Origin: DAOTZR01 sp034432595
GTDB taxonomy: Bacteria > Chloroflexota > Anaerolineae > B4-G1 > SLSP01
Assembly: GCA_034432595.1 (NCBI GenBank)
Contig: DAOUBT010000004.1
Span: 1-64,000, forward strand
Reading direction: 5' to 3'
DNA: 64,000 bases
Under the pieces are notes generated by a model. It was not told the origin of the DNA and did no database searches. It was given only the letters and a program-made list of their open reading frames with translations. The position numbers and the translations under genes are program-made. This document shows, in pieces, positions 48,501 to 57,100 of this stretch (position 1 is its first letter; each line of letters begins with the position of its first letter).

Positions 48501-49036
48501 AGGGCCGCCCAGCTATAAGGGACAAGGCGCTGCAAGTGTTCCAGCAGACGCGGCCACAGCGCAGCTTCATCGCGAACCACAGCGATATCGGCGCTCACGG
48601 AACACAGAATATCCGCCAGACGCCGCTGCCATTGTTCAGCCTGCAGCTCCTGTAACTGTGCCATAAGCGGCGCGAGCAGCGCGCACAGAACGCGCGCATC
48701 GTCGGCCACGTCCGCGGAGAGGGTGTGTGCAACGTCCGGGTCCAGCGCCAGCCAGGCCAGGATGCGCCCGTCGCTGGTTATGGGCAGGGTCAGCGGTGTA
48801 CCGGCGGGGGTTAGATCGGGGTTGATGTGGTACACGACATGAGCAGGGCGTTCCGTATGCCAGGCGTGCAAGACCAGCGTTACTCTGGCGACGGGGCGCC
48901 AGGTACACAGATGTTGGGCCACCGCTTCCCCCAGGGTCAAAAGCGAGGTGGACATCAGGGCCGCGCGGAAGGCCGCCCAAACGCGCGGGCTGGGCGGATC
49001 AGCGGTTAGAGCGGCGGTTTCTGAGATGATGTCCAT
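45551..49036 (-). CDS. Multi-GAF/PAS sensor histidine kinase (1161 aa)
   Basis: A soluble sensor kinase without membrane segments. After a variable N-terminal domain of about 150 residues come four GAF domains (about 155-310, 315-430, 440-615, 620-790; each ends in an ALENxRLY-type helix). A coiled coil and a PAS domain (about 835-940; ILRHITDGLVVTDAAGRIELVNPAF) follow, then HisKA with His914 in SHELRTPM, and HATPase with LLGNALKF, DSGPGI and GSGLGLAI. Kinase motifs are intact. No receiver is attached. Multiple GAF domains suggest sensing of small molecules, redox or light; no conserved bilin-binding Cys was identified. The repeat field at 49075-49634 stands directly upstream. YbjN is 35 nt downstream. 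Confidence 0.9.
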   Translation of the reverse strand: MDIISETAALTADPPSPRVWAAFRAALMSTSLLTLGEAVAQHLCTWRPVARVTLVLHAWHTERPAHVVYHINPDLTPAGTPLTLPITSDGRILAWLALDPDVAHTLSADVADDARVLCALLAPLMAQLQELQAEQWQRRLADILCSVSADIAVVRDEAALWPRLLEHLQRLVPYSWAALFERRAGNWHCLSWRNAEGANAPCADAELPQQHLAQVLEARRPVLLERVPSMCPLASAEQPVAWMGVPLLVRDEVWGVLCLEQLTPRTLTPDHVQVAALFAEQVALTLENNRLYREELHRREELETIQRFNLLVAAELELEPLLQTITQAVRGLVQAQEVFLYLQVDEGHDEVVRAALREGRPWHTPEEDRAAVRCVLPLLLGARVVGVLDVRWAPGLYEEAYTERLHLLAPQMAVALENARLYQTALEAGQRRAVLHAVGQEVISAVRDLPSLYAAIHRAAQQLMPCDAFLLGVVTEDGEAIEVVYAVDRGQVYTGVRAPRGQGLSWHVVTTGQALLIGEQSLDAIGAQAIQVGATPVRSLLFVPMRLEQRIFGVLSAQCYQPNAYSADDIVLLEMLAAQAAIAIENARLLQQTQRRAAYLETQNAIIAAATVANDLAGLLEQVLDLVMGTLQTTLGGIWIGAQYAVRGLPDFVRVFDEAREYASQLDLRVPMAVQDWTTTPLDGLRTRTGPFLMRLGFRSSLTIPIKNQGETIGGMLVGDAQPRFWSDEEIALAETVGHQLGAVVRRLQLLDRVREQAQELERYSRSLEAQVQARTQELERAYQTVSAQHARLDAILRHITDGLVVTDAAGRIELVNPAFCAMVGHEAARLIGLPLQEVLPYPPLLEALTLAQQTPDTSASVEYTHSPRIYRSTSVAFGGQDAWSGSVVTVMHDITADVEMARMKDDFVSTVSHELRTPMTSILGFSQLIGRQFTRHILPKLPADDAEVQKAAARITDNLSIIAQEGARLTRLVNDVLDLAKMEAGRLEWKSDPFTLQDVITSTLAALRSLILEKRVPVRTQIAPDLPVLVGDADRMIQVLTNLLGNALKFTDHGDIVIAAEVLPPGTEVAPYGVRQPGAETGLPAPYPVVLVSVTDSGPGIREGEMARLFQRFQQGGGQRGGSGLGLAICREIMQHHHGTIWVESRLGQGSRFLFTLPLP

Positions 49037-49074
49037 AGGTTGGTTCCAGTGAACTTTCTACCGTAAAACTTTTG

Positions 49075-49634
49075 TAGCGCCAGCCTCCGGCTGGCGAGTT
49101 GCCCAGACGGAGCCTGGGGGTACCGGCGTACCGCCAGCCTCCGGCTGGCGAACGTCCCAGGCGAAGCCTGGGGATACAAGGGCAAATTCCCCGGGCGGAG
49201 CCTGGGGGTGACGGTGTACCGCCAGCCTCTGGCTGGCGAACGTCCCAGGTGGAGCCGGGGGGTACAAGGGCAAATTCCCCAGGCAAAGCCTGGGGGTGAC
49301 GGTGTACCGCCAGCCTCTGGCTGGCGAATGTCCCCGGCAGAGCCTGGGGGTACAAGGGCAAATTCCCCAGGCAAAGCCTGGGGATACACAAGCAGAGCCT
49401 GGGGGTACAAGGGCAAATTCCCCAGGCAAAGCCTGGGGGTGACGGTGTACCGCCAGCCTCCGGTTGGCGAGTTGCCCAGGCGGAGCCTGGGGGTACAAGG
49501 GCAAATTCCCCAGGCAAAGCCTGGGGATACGCAGGCGAAGCCTGGGGGTACAAGGGCAAATTCCCCAGGCAAAGCCTGGGGATACGCAGACGGAGCCTGG
49601 GGGTACGCAGGCAAAGCCTGGGGATACACAGGAC
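49075..49634. repeat. 560-nt array of alternating palindromic repeats
   Basis: Two palindrome families alternate: GCCAGCCTCTGGCTGGC and CCCAGGC(AAA/GGA)GCCTGGGG, with fixed linkers GGTACAAGGGCAAATTCC and GTGACGGTGTACC. At least 20 palindromes are present, and the block GGGTACAAGGGCAAATTCCCCAGGC recurs about seven times. It fills almost the whole 603-nt gap between the PAS-cyclase gene and the multi-GAF kinase. Spacers are as repetitive as the palindromes, so it is not a CRISPR. Long frames read through it in several phases and are artefacts. It probably separates two transcripts, by transcript-end hairpins or protein binding. Confidence 0.85.
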
Positions 49635-49639
49635 AAGGT

Positions 49640-51484
49640 TCATTTCAGGCCCAGCACCTCGTACACGATATCCGGCTCGCTGTGGCCTTTCACCAGAATC
49701 GGACCGCGCACAGCAACATCAACCCAGGGCTTGACGTTGTTGTAGGCCTGCTCATTGAGGAAGATTTGCCCGGGCCCGGCGTGGGATTGGAAGCGATAGG
49801 CCAGGTTTACGCTATCGCCAATCGCGGTGTAGTTGCGGATTTCGCTGGAGCCGATGTTGCCCACAACGCTGGCACCGGCTGTAATGCCGATGCCAAAGCT
49901 TAGACGATAGGCCGGGTCGAGTTGTTCGTGCAGGCGACGAATGGATTCGCGGATGGCCAAAGCCGCGCGTACAGCACGCAGCGTGTGATCGTGCTGATCC
50001 AACGGCGCATTGAAGATGGCCATCACCGCATCTCCCATGAACTTATCCAACGTGCCTTCCTCATTCAACACCGCGTCCGCCGCTAAGGTGAGGTAACGGT
50101 TGAGGATTTCCACCAGGCGTTCCGGGTCCGTGCGTTCGCTGAAGGCCGTAAAGCCGCGAATATCGGCAAAAAGCACGGTAATTTCGCGCCGTACACCGCC
50201 CAAACGCACCTGATCCGGGTTGGAAAGGAGCTGTTCCACCACGCTCGGCACGACATACTGTTTGAAGGTCTTTTCAATCAGTTGGACACGCTTTTCCAGG
50301 CGGCGGGTTTCGGTGAGGTCGTCCAACACAATGGCGATACCTGTGCGCTGCGCGTGATTGTCTTTTAACTGACTCAGGTGGAGACGCAAGTACACGGGTC
50401 CGCGTCCCGGCAATTCCGTGTTCAGTTCTTTCTGCACCACGCGGTCGCTCGATTTCACCTCATCCATCAGCGGCACCAGCAGCGGCCCCAGGCCGGGGAG
50501 CGCACTGCTGCAAGGCTGACCGAGTACCTCCGACTCGCTCACGTTGAGGATTTGCCCTGCCGCGCGGTTCAGGGTGGTAATCGCGTCGTCGTTATCCGTG
50601 GTCATCACGCCGCTGGCGATACTGGCAAAGATGTTATCCATGTAAGTCTTCATGGCGGCGATTTCGTCACGCTGTTGGCGCAAATCGGCGAAGAGCCGTG
50701 CGTTTTCGACAGCGATGGCGGCCTGTGCCGCTAAGGTGGTGAGCAGCTTCTCATCGCCCGCGGTGAAAATGTCACGTCCGCCACAGCGTCCCAACAGCAC
50801 CACGCCGAGGATACGCGCGCGGGTTTTGAGCGGAGCGCAGAGCACAGAAGCGATTTGCGTCGGGTCAGGACGGTCGAATTGATCGGCGGTGATGATGCGC
50901 GGCTTGCCATCCTCCAGAATCGCTTGAATCGAGCTGGCTATCAAACCTAAGGCTTCATCCACCAGCGCTTCGTCGCCGAAACTGGAGCGCAGGCTGGGAT
51001 TACGCCGCTGCTCCAGCAACACCACCACGCCAAAATCCGCGCTGATGATGCGCGCCGCTTCATCCCGCACCAGGCCCGGAATCTGCTGCGGATCCAGGGA
51101 GGTGTTGATGGTCTCGCCGATGTTGTAGAGCAGATTAATTTCGCGATAGCGCTCCAGCGTTTCCTGCGCCAACGAGCGGTTTTCGAGCGCCGCCACCAGC
51201 AAGTTCATCAGACTTTGCTGCGCAAACTGAAGCACCGCAGGATGGGCAAGTGCAGCTTCATCCCCGCGTACCAGGATGTGGCCATAAACGTACTCACCAT
51301 ATTGAAGCGGATAACGCTGCACGGAAGCCTGCGGGGCAATAGCGGTGTTCGCTTCCGCCAGGATTCGTCCATCGCAGTCCTCCAGCGCCACGTACGTATC
51401 GGGTAACGCGGCTGCAAGCGCCCCCAACCATTGTTGCGCGCTCCGCCGATTGATGAGTTTACGTAAAGTCAGAGTGGTTTCCAT
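49640..51484 (-). CDS. GAF-PAS class IIIb adenylate cyclase
   Basis: A 614-residue soluble protein. An N-terminal region (1-105) precedes a GAF domain (about 110-270), a PAS domain (about 280-395; SGVMTTDNDDAITTLNRAAGQIL), a linker helix and a class III cyclase domain (about 430-614). Catalytic residues are complete: Asp441 and Asp485 for metals, Lys481 and Thr553 for the base (Thr = class IIIb), Asn560 and Arg564 for the transition state. Class IIIb cyclases are often bicarbonate-responsive. It should produce cAMP in response to ligand binding by GAF/PAS. The start is ATG 51484 after AGGAGG. It lies 114 nt behind the hybrid kinase and may share its transcript. Confidence 0.92.
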   Translation of the reverse strand: METTLTLRKLINRRSAQQWLGALAAALPDTYVALEDCDGRILAEANTAIAPQASVQRYPLQYGEYVYGHILVRGDEAALAHPAVLQFAQQSLMNLLVAALENRSLAQETLERYREINLLYNIGETINTSLDPQQIPGLVRDEAARIISADFGVVVLLEQRRNPSLRSSFGDEALVDEALGLIASSIQAILEDGKPRIITADQFDRPDPTQIASVLCAPLKTRARILGVVLLGRCGGRDIFTAGDEKLLTTLAAQAAIAVENARLFADLRQQRDEIAAMKTYMDNIFASIASGVMTTDNDDAITTLNRAAGQILNVSESEVLGQPCSSALPGLGPLLVPLMDEVKSSDRVVQKELNTELPGRGPVYLRLHLSQLKDNHAQRTGIAIVLDDLTETRRLEKRVQLIEKTFKQYVVPSVVEQLLSNPDQVRLGGVRREITVLFADIRGFTAFSERTDPERLVEILNRYLTLAADAVLNEEGTLDKFMGDAVMAIFNAPLDQHDHTLRAVRAALAIRESIRRLHEQLDPAYRLSFGIGITAGASVVGNIGSSEIRNYTAIGDSVNLAYRFQSHAGPGQIFLNEQAYNNVKPWVDVAVRGPILVKGHSEPDIVYEVLGLK

Positions 51485-51598
51485 CGCTCAACCTCCTGTT
51501 ATGCGCTCGCTCCAAGCGCATCCCGTTTTTCAAAAAACAAGTAAAGATCGTTAAGGGCATAACCATCATCCAAAAGGCGTTCGCCGGATTTGCCACAG

Positions 51599-54121
51599 CT
51601 ACCCGTTAACTCGCGCGGATTGGATCACCTGCTCCAGCGTAGCGGCTACAACATTGGAATCCACAGGTTTCTTAAGATAGGCCGCTGCGCCCAGAGCCAT
51701 ACTCGCCTCGCGTTCGTCGGCGATGGTCAGGACCACCACCGGTATGGAAGCTGTGGTCGCATCCGCCTTGAGCAGACGCAGAACTTCCAGGCCGGAAATG
51801 CCCGGCATCATCAAATCCAGAACAATAGCATCGGGATGATGCAGGCGCACCAGCGTCATGCCTTCCGCTGCATTCTTTGCGCTCAGCACACGATAAGCGC
51901 GCTGCTCCAGCTCCTGCCGCAACCACTCCAGAATAGCAGGGTCGTCATCCACAGCCACAATGCAAGCTGGTGCGTCGGGGCGTCTCACGTCAGAGCTGGC
52001 GCCGTTACGCTGCTTCTCTTCGGATAAAAACGCAAGGCTCTGTTCCCCCGCCGGCAAGGCAAAGTAGAAAACGGCCCCGCTGGAAGGCTCAGAACGCACG
52101 GCAATATGGCCCTGATAGTGGCGCACAATATCGCGCGAAAGCGCCAATCCCAGGCCTGTACCTTTGGGTTTATCGTGGATGTAGTCCCCGCCTTGCCAGA
52201 AGCGCTCGAAAATATAAGGCTGATACTCCAGCGGAACACCAGGCCCCGTGTCGGCGACGCTGATCAAGAGACCGCCGCTTTCCGGCGTTATCCAGTCATC
52301 CACTTTCTCGCCCGCCTGCAACGCCCGCGCGCTTACCTTCACCCAGCCCGCAGAAGTGAATTTGATGGCGTTGGAAAGCAGGTTATCCAAAACTTGCTGA
52401 ACACGCAGGGGATCGGCTTTAATCAAGGGGAGCGGGGATGCAAAATCCACCAGGATACGCAATCCTTTCTTTTCCGCCGCCTCACGGAATCCCGCCACAC
52501 TTTCTTCGATGATCATCGCCGGCTCGCACATCACATCGTTCCATTCCAGCTTGCCGCTATCCATGGCCGCCAGGTCAAGTACATCGTTAATCAGATGCGT
52601 CAGGCGCTCACTTTCCTGAATGAGGATATCGAGATTACGACTCAAACGCTCGAAAGCGCGCTTTGCTGGCTCTGGAATCAGCGTGAGCGCGGCCATGAGC
52701 TGCTCCAGAGTGCGGCGCGTGAGCTTAGCAAAGCCCAGGATGGACGTGAGCGGCGTGCGCAGCTCGTGCGAAACCGATGAGATAAAGTTCGTCTTCATGT
52801 GCGCGAGTTCCACATCGCGCGTGATGTCGTGCAACACCAGCACCGCACCCAGCCCCGTATGGGCGGGCAAGGCGCGCGCCAGCACGCGGTAGACGTGCCG
52901 GTCAGGTGCGACGAGTTGCAACTCGTGCGCTCGCTCCGGCACCTGTAGCGCCTGCTGTAACAGTTCGTGTAGACCCGTGTTGGGGAAAAGCGCTGCCAGA
53001 TGGGTCGTAGAAGCGTCCGTTGCCAGCGGGAAAACCGTGCGGAAAACTTCGTTGGTGATGACCAGCCGGCCTTCGCGATCGGTCACGACCAATCCCTCGG
53101 CAATGTTGTCCAGAATGGCAGCCAGCATTTGCTGTTTCTGTTCCAGCTCCGCCACGCGCGCCGCAATGTGCTCTTCCAGCGACTGATTCAAGTCGTACAT
53201 GCTCTGCTGCGTGGCAACGACATGACGGGCCATCGTGTAGATGTCCTGCGCCATCACGACAAAGTCCACGTCCGTGCTGCCGGTGACAAAATCGGCGCGG
53301 CTCTCTTCCATAAGGGAGCGCACCGCCTGCTGAATGTCAACATGGGCCATGCGAATCGTGCTGAGAATGAACAGGGCCAGGGCAAAGGTCAACAGGAGTA
53401 AGCTGCCCCCCAACAGGATGACAAAGGCGCCATTCCGCGCCAGCTCTGGACGTTGCCCGAACAGAGCCGTGAGCACGATCGTCCCCGTCAGTACCGGCAC
53501 GAGCAGACGGGCCATGCGCCTATCAAGACTGCCGGGAGGGTTCAGGGATAGAGGCTGACCGGAAAGGGCTAACCTATGACGCATCCGGCGCAGCGCGGGT
53601 GCCATAGCCAGTTCAGTAATCGTGCTGGCATAGGTCACGTACAGCAGCACGGCCAGCGCGCCGCCCAGGGCATACCAGCCCCAGGCCGCCCCCCGCAACG
53701 CTGCATCGAGCACGGCCAGAATGACCACCAGGCTACTCAGCACGGCGGCGATGCGCGTATAAAGGCCGGGCAAACCCTCAAGGTCTCGCGTCAGGGTGGG
53801 CAAATCTGCGGCGGGAATCTCATCCTGCCGCCAGGCTACGTTAATGCGCCGACAGGCCGGATGCGTTAATGGAGTTTCCAGCCAGCCCCCGCGCAGCAGA
53901 TGGATGAGCGTGGCTATGCTCACCAATACGGCCAGCAGCACAAGCACATGCAGCAAGGACGCGCCGCTGAGTCCTGTCACCAATACGATGAAGAGAAATC
54001 CCAGCAGCGCAGCGACCTGCCCACCGAGCACGGCCAGCAAGGCAACCACCACGCTGTAGGCGAAGCGTCGTGTCAGACGAAGCACCAGACGCTCAGGTAA
54101 GCTCATGTCCGTTAGATTCAC
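51599..54121 (-). CDS. Membrane-bound hybrid histidine kinase (PAS-HisKA-HATPase-REC)
   Basis: An 840-residue protein. About six transmembrane helices (residues 18-265) without a large external loop suggest that it senses within the membrane. A coiled-coil linker, a PAS domain (about 335-440; ILDNIAEGLVVTDREGRLVITNEVF), HisKA with His452 in SHELRTPLTS, HATPase (LLSNAIKF, DTGPGVP, GTGLGLAL) and a C-terminal receiver follow. The receiver is complete: AVDDDPA, phospho-acceptor in IVLDLMMP, and Lys in YLKKP. The GTG start at 54121 has GAGGG upstream; ATG 54106 is an alternative. It overlaps the end of the upstream kinase gene by 29 nt, so both are coupled and probably form one relay. Confidence 0.92.
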   Translation of the reverse strand: MNLTDMSLPERLVLRLTRRFAYSVVVALLAVLGGQVAALLGFLFIVLVTGLSGASLLHVLVLLAVLVSIATLIHLLRGGWLETPLTHPACRRINVAWRQDEIPAADLPTLTRDLEGLPGLYTRIAAVLSSLVVILAVLDAALRGAAWGWYALGGALAVLLYVTYASTITELAMAPALRRMRHRLALSGQPLSLNPPGSLDRRMARLLVPVLTGTIVLTALFGQRPELARNGAFVILLGGSLLLLTFALALFILSTIRMAHVDIQQAVRSLMEESRADFVTGSTDVDFVVMAQDIYTMARHVVATQQSMYDLNQSLEEHIAARVAELEQKQQMLAAILDNIAEGLVVTDREGRLVITNEVFRTVFPLATDASTTHLAALFPNTGLHELLQQALQVPERAHELQLVAPDRHVYRVLARALPAHTGLGAVLVLHDITRDVELAHMKTNFISSVSHELRTPLTSILGFAKLTRRTLEQLMAALTLIPEPAKRAFERLSRNLDILIQESERLTHLINDVLDLAAMDSGKLEWNDVMCEPAMIIEESVAGFREAAEKKGLRILVDFASPLPLIKADPLRVQQVLDNLLSNAIKFTSAGWVKVSARALQAGEKVDDWITPESGGLLISVADTGPGVPLEYQPYIFERFWQGGDYIHDKPKGTGLGLALSRDIVRHYQGHIAVRSEPSSGAVFYFALPAGEQSLAFLSEEKQRNGASSDVRRPDAPACIVAVDDDPAILEWLRQELEQRAYRVLSAKNAAEGMTLVRLHHPDAIVLDLMMPGISGLEVLRLLKADATTASIPVVVLTIADEREASMALGAAAYLKKPVDSNVVAATLEQVIQSARVNG

Positions 54122-57100
54122 GTTTTTCCCTCATTAAAACAATGACTTCACGCCCATGTACGGGGTGCTTGAGGCGCACCGCCTGCCAGGCACTCTCGTC
54201 GGGACGTAGCTGGGTCATCAGCCAGCTTTGCAAGGTGACGGTCTGCCCGGTAAGCAGAGCGCTGTGCACGTCATAAGCATCCAGGACCTGAAAGCCATCG
54301 GCGTTCAGGTAGCTCATCATTCCCGCCAAAGGCGTCTCGGCGGGCAGCTCAGTGCTGCTACGATAGAGGCGCAGCAGGGTTTGGGCATGTTGCAACAGAA
54401 GGTCTTCCGCTACCGGCAGGCGCAAGCATAGATCCGCACCTCGCTGTCGGCCCAAGTCCAATTCATGCTGATGCGTAGCCAGCAGGAAGACGGGAATGCG
54501 CAGGGTTTGCGGGTCGGATTTAAGGATGCGCAGCACGTCAAAGGCGGTGAGGTCGGTGAGGCGCGTGTTCAGTACGATCAGCGCCGGCGCCTGTTGCCGG
54601 GCCAGGGTAATGCCCTCGCTCCCGCTTTGCGCGTGCAGAACGGGATAGCCGAGAGACGGCAAATTGTCGTGCAGGGTCTGCAGGGCCGCATCGCGCGGGC
54701 CAATCAGCAAGACTGGCGCAGAAACGCTGAGAGGACCAGTGCTACCCCGTGGGCGGCTTTCCGGCACGACGGCGCTCGTCCGCTCTTGCGGTGCGCCCTG
54801 CCAGGGCAAGGCGAAGAAAAAGGTGCTGCCACGACCAGGGGCCGAATCCACCCCAATAAACCCATGGTAGTGGCTGATGATTTCATGGCAAATGGAAAGG
54901 CCCAGCCCTGTGCCCTGAGGTTTATCCGTGAGACCGTTGGAGGTGAGTTGCTGGAAGCGCTTAAACAGGCGCGCCTGCAATTCGGGGGCAATGCCCGGTC
55001 CGCGGTCGCTGACGCTGACTAAGAGCGCGCCGCCCTCCGGTACAGGCCAGTCCTCTAACCGCTCGCCCGGCGCAAGCGTTTTTAAGGTGATGGTGATACT
55101 CTCCCCCGGCGGAGAGAATTTAATGGCGTTGGAGATGAGGTTGAAGAGCACCTGTCGGACGCGCTCCGCGTCGGCGTAGAGGGGCGGAAGGGACTCCTGC
55201 ACGCGCCGCCGAATGCTCAACTGCTGCTGTTCGAGCAGGGGACGCAGTTCCTCCAAAACTTGCTCCAGAAGTTGCGGCACGTGGAGCGGCTGATCGTTCC
55301 ACGCCATGCGTCCGGCTTCGATGCGGGCGATGTCGAGCACGTCGTTGGCAAGCTGATTCAGACGCTGCGCCTCTTTCTGGATGATGTCGAGGTTGTTCAA
55401 CACGCGCTTGAGGGCCTCCTGTACGCGCCCATTGTCCGCCGGCAGATGAGGGATGAGGTCGCGTTCCAGGTGTTTGCGCGTGACGCGGGCAAAGCCCAGG
55501 ACCGAGGTAAGCGGCGTGCGCATTTCATGGGAGACAGTGCTGATGAACTCCGTCTTCATGCGGTCGAGTTCTTTTTCGTGCGTGATGTCGCGCAGCAGGG
55601 TGACGACGCCAAGTTCAGCCGCCTCCTCTGCCGCCGCTGCCGAGGCTTTAAAGCTGCGGTGATCTTCTAAGGTGATTTCGGTCATGAAGGTTGAAGCGGG
55701 GTCCCGCATGGCCTCTGTAATCAGACGGTTCAGCTCCTGTTCTGCCGCGCTCGCGCCCAGGGGACGCCCCAATATTTCGTGTGCCGGGCGGTTCAGAATC
55801 GCTTCCGCAGCAGGGTTGACCAGAACAACACTGCCATCCGGCGCCGTGACCAGGAGGCCATCCACCATGGTGCGCAGCGTCACGTCGAGTTTGCGCTTTT
55901 CCTGCGCCAGGGTATCGGCCAGACGGGCCAGTTGACGGGCCTGCTCCGTCACGTTGGCGAAGAGATGGGCATTTTCCAAAGCGACGGTAATTTGTTGCCC
56001 CAGCGCCATAAACAGGTCCACGTCTTCCGGGGTGAAGGCGTTGACGTGTTGGGTTTCAAGGTTGAACACGCCGATGAGACCTTCGCGCCCCATCAGGGGA
56101 ATGGCCAGCTCCGCACGGATTTCCGGCATACCCGGCACGTAGCGGGGATCGAGGCTGACATCGTTGCACAGCACAGGTTTGCCACTCCGCGCCGCGGCCA
56201 CCGTCAGGCCAGGCCCATCCAGAGAGAGGCGCAGATCATAGGTGCTTTCCGGATAGCCAACTTGATAGCCAATGTACAGGACTCGCGCGGCGGGGTCGAA
56301 CAGGAAGATGCCCACGTGCGGATAGGTGAAAGCCTTAGCGACAGCTTCTACCACGGCCTGCATCAGCGCGCGCGGATCGAGAATGGAGGTGATGGTATGG
56401 GAAACCTGTTGCAGAATGCTGAGACGCGCAGCCTGCGTCTGCACGCGCTCGTACAGGCGGGCATTTTGCAAGGCCACAGCAACCTGATTGGCCAGAGCCG
56501 TCAGCAACTGCGTCGCGCGCTCGTCAAAGGCATTGGCCCGGGTGCAGGCCAGATGAAAGACGCCGATAACTTTCTCGCCAGAGAACATGGGAATGGCCAG
56601 TTCCGAGCGCAGGTGAGAAACAGCCACCCCATCCGCCGGATGTTGTCGCCGCTGCGTGGTGCGCGTAGCAGCGGCCTCCGCCACCAGGCTATGTTCCGGA
56701 TTCAGAATCAGAGGGATGGGGTCTAACAGGGAAAGTGTCTCGTTTTGGGAGACATAGGAGAGATCGCCGGTGCGTTCGTCCACAAGATGCAGCGCCACCA
56801 CGGGGTAGCCAAAAGTATCGCGCACGAAATGGACAATTTCATGCAACAAACGGCGCACGTCCAACAGGCCGCTGATGTGCTCAGAGGCCTTGAGCAGCAC
56901 ACCGAGGTCGCGAGCGTGAGCCTGCATCTGCTGATACAAACGGGCGTTGTGAACGGCGGTTGCCAGTTGCGCGGCGAAAAGTGAGGCTTTGCGCGCATCC
57001 TCCGGCGTGTAAAAGTCGGGCTCATGCTTATCCACCGTCAGCAGGCCGATGCCCTCACCCTGCACCGTGAGCGGCGCGCCAATCCAGGAGCGGATAGTTT

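Noticed and set aside
49006..49643. Reverse-strand frames of 192-214 residues rich in Pro, Leu and Cys
   Set aside because: They read through the palindromic array in three phases at once; repeat translation artefacts.
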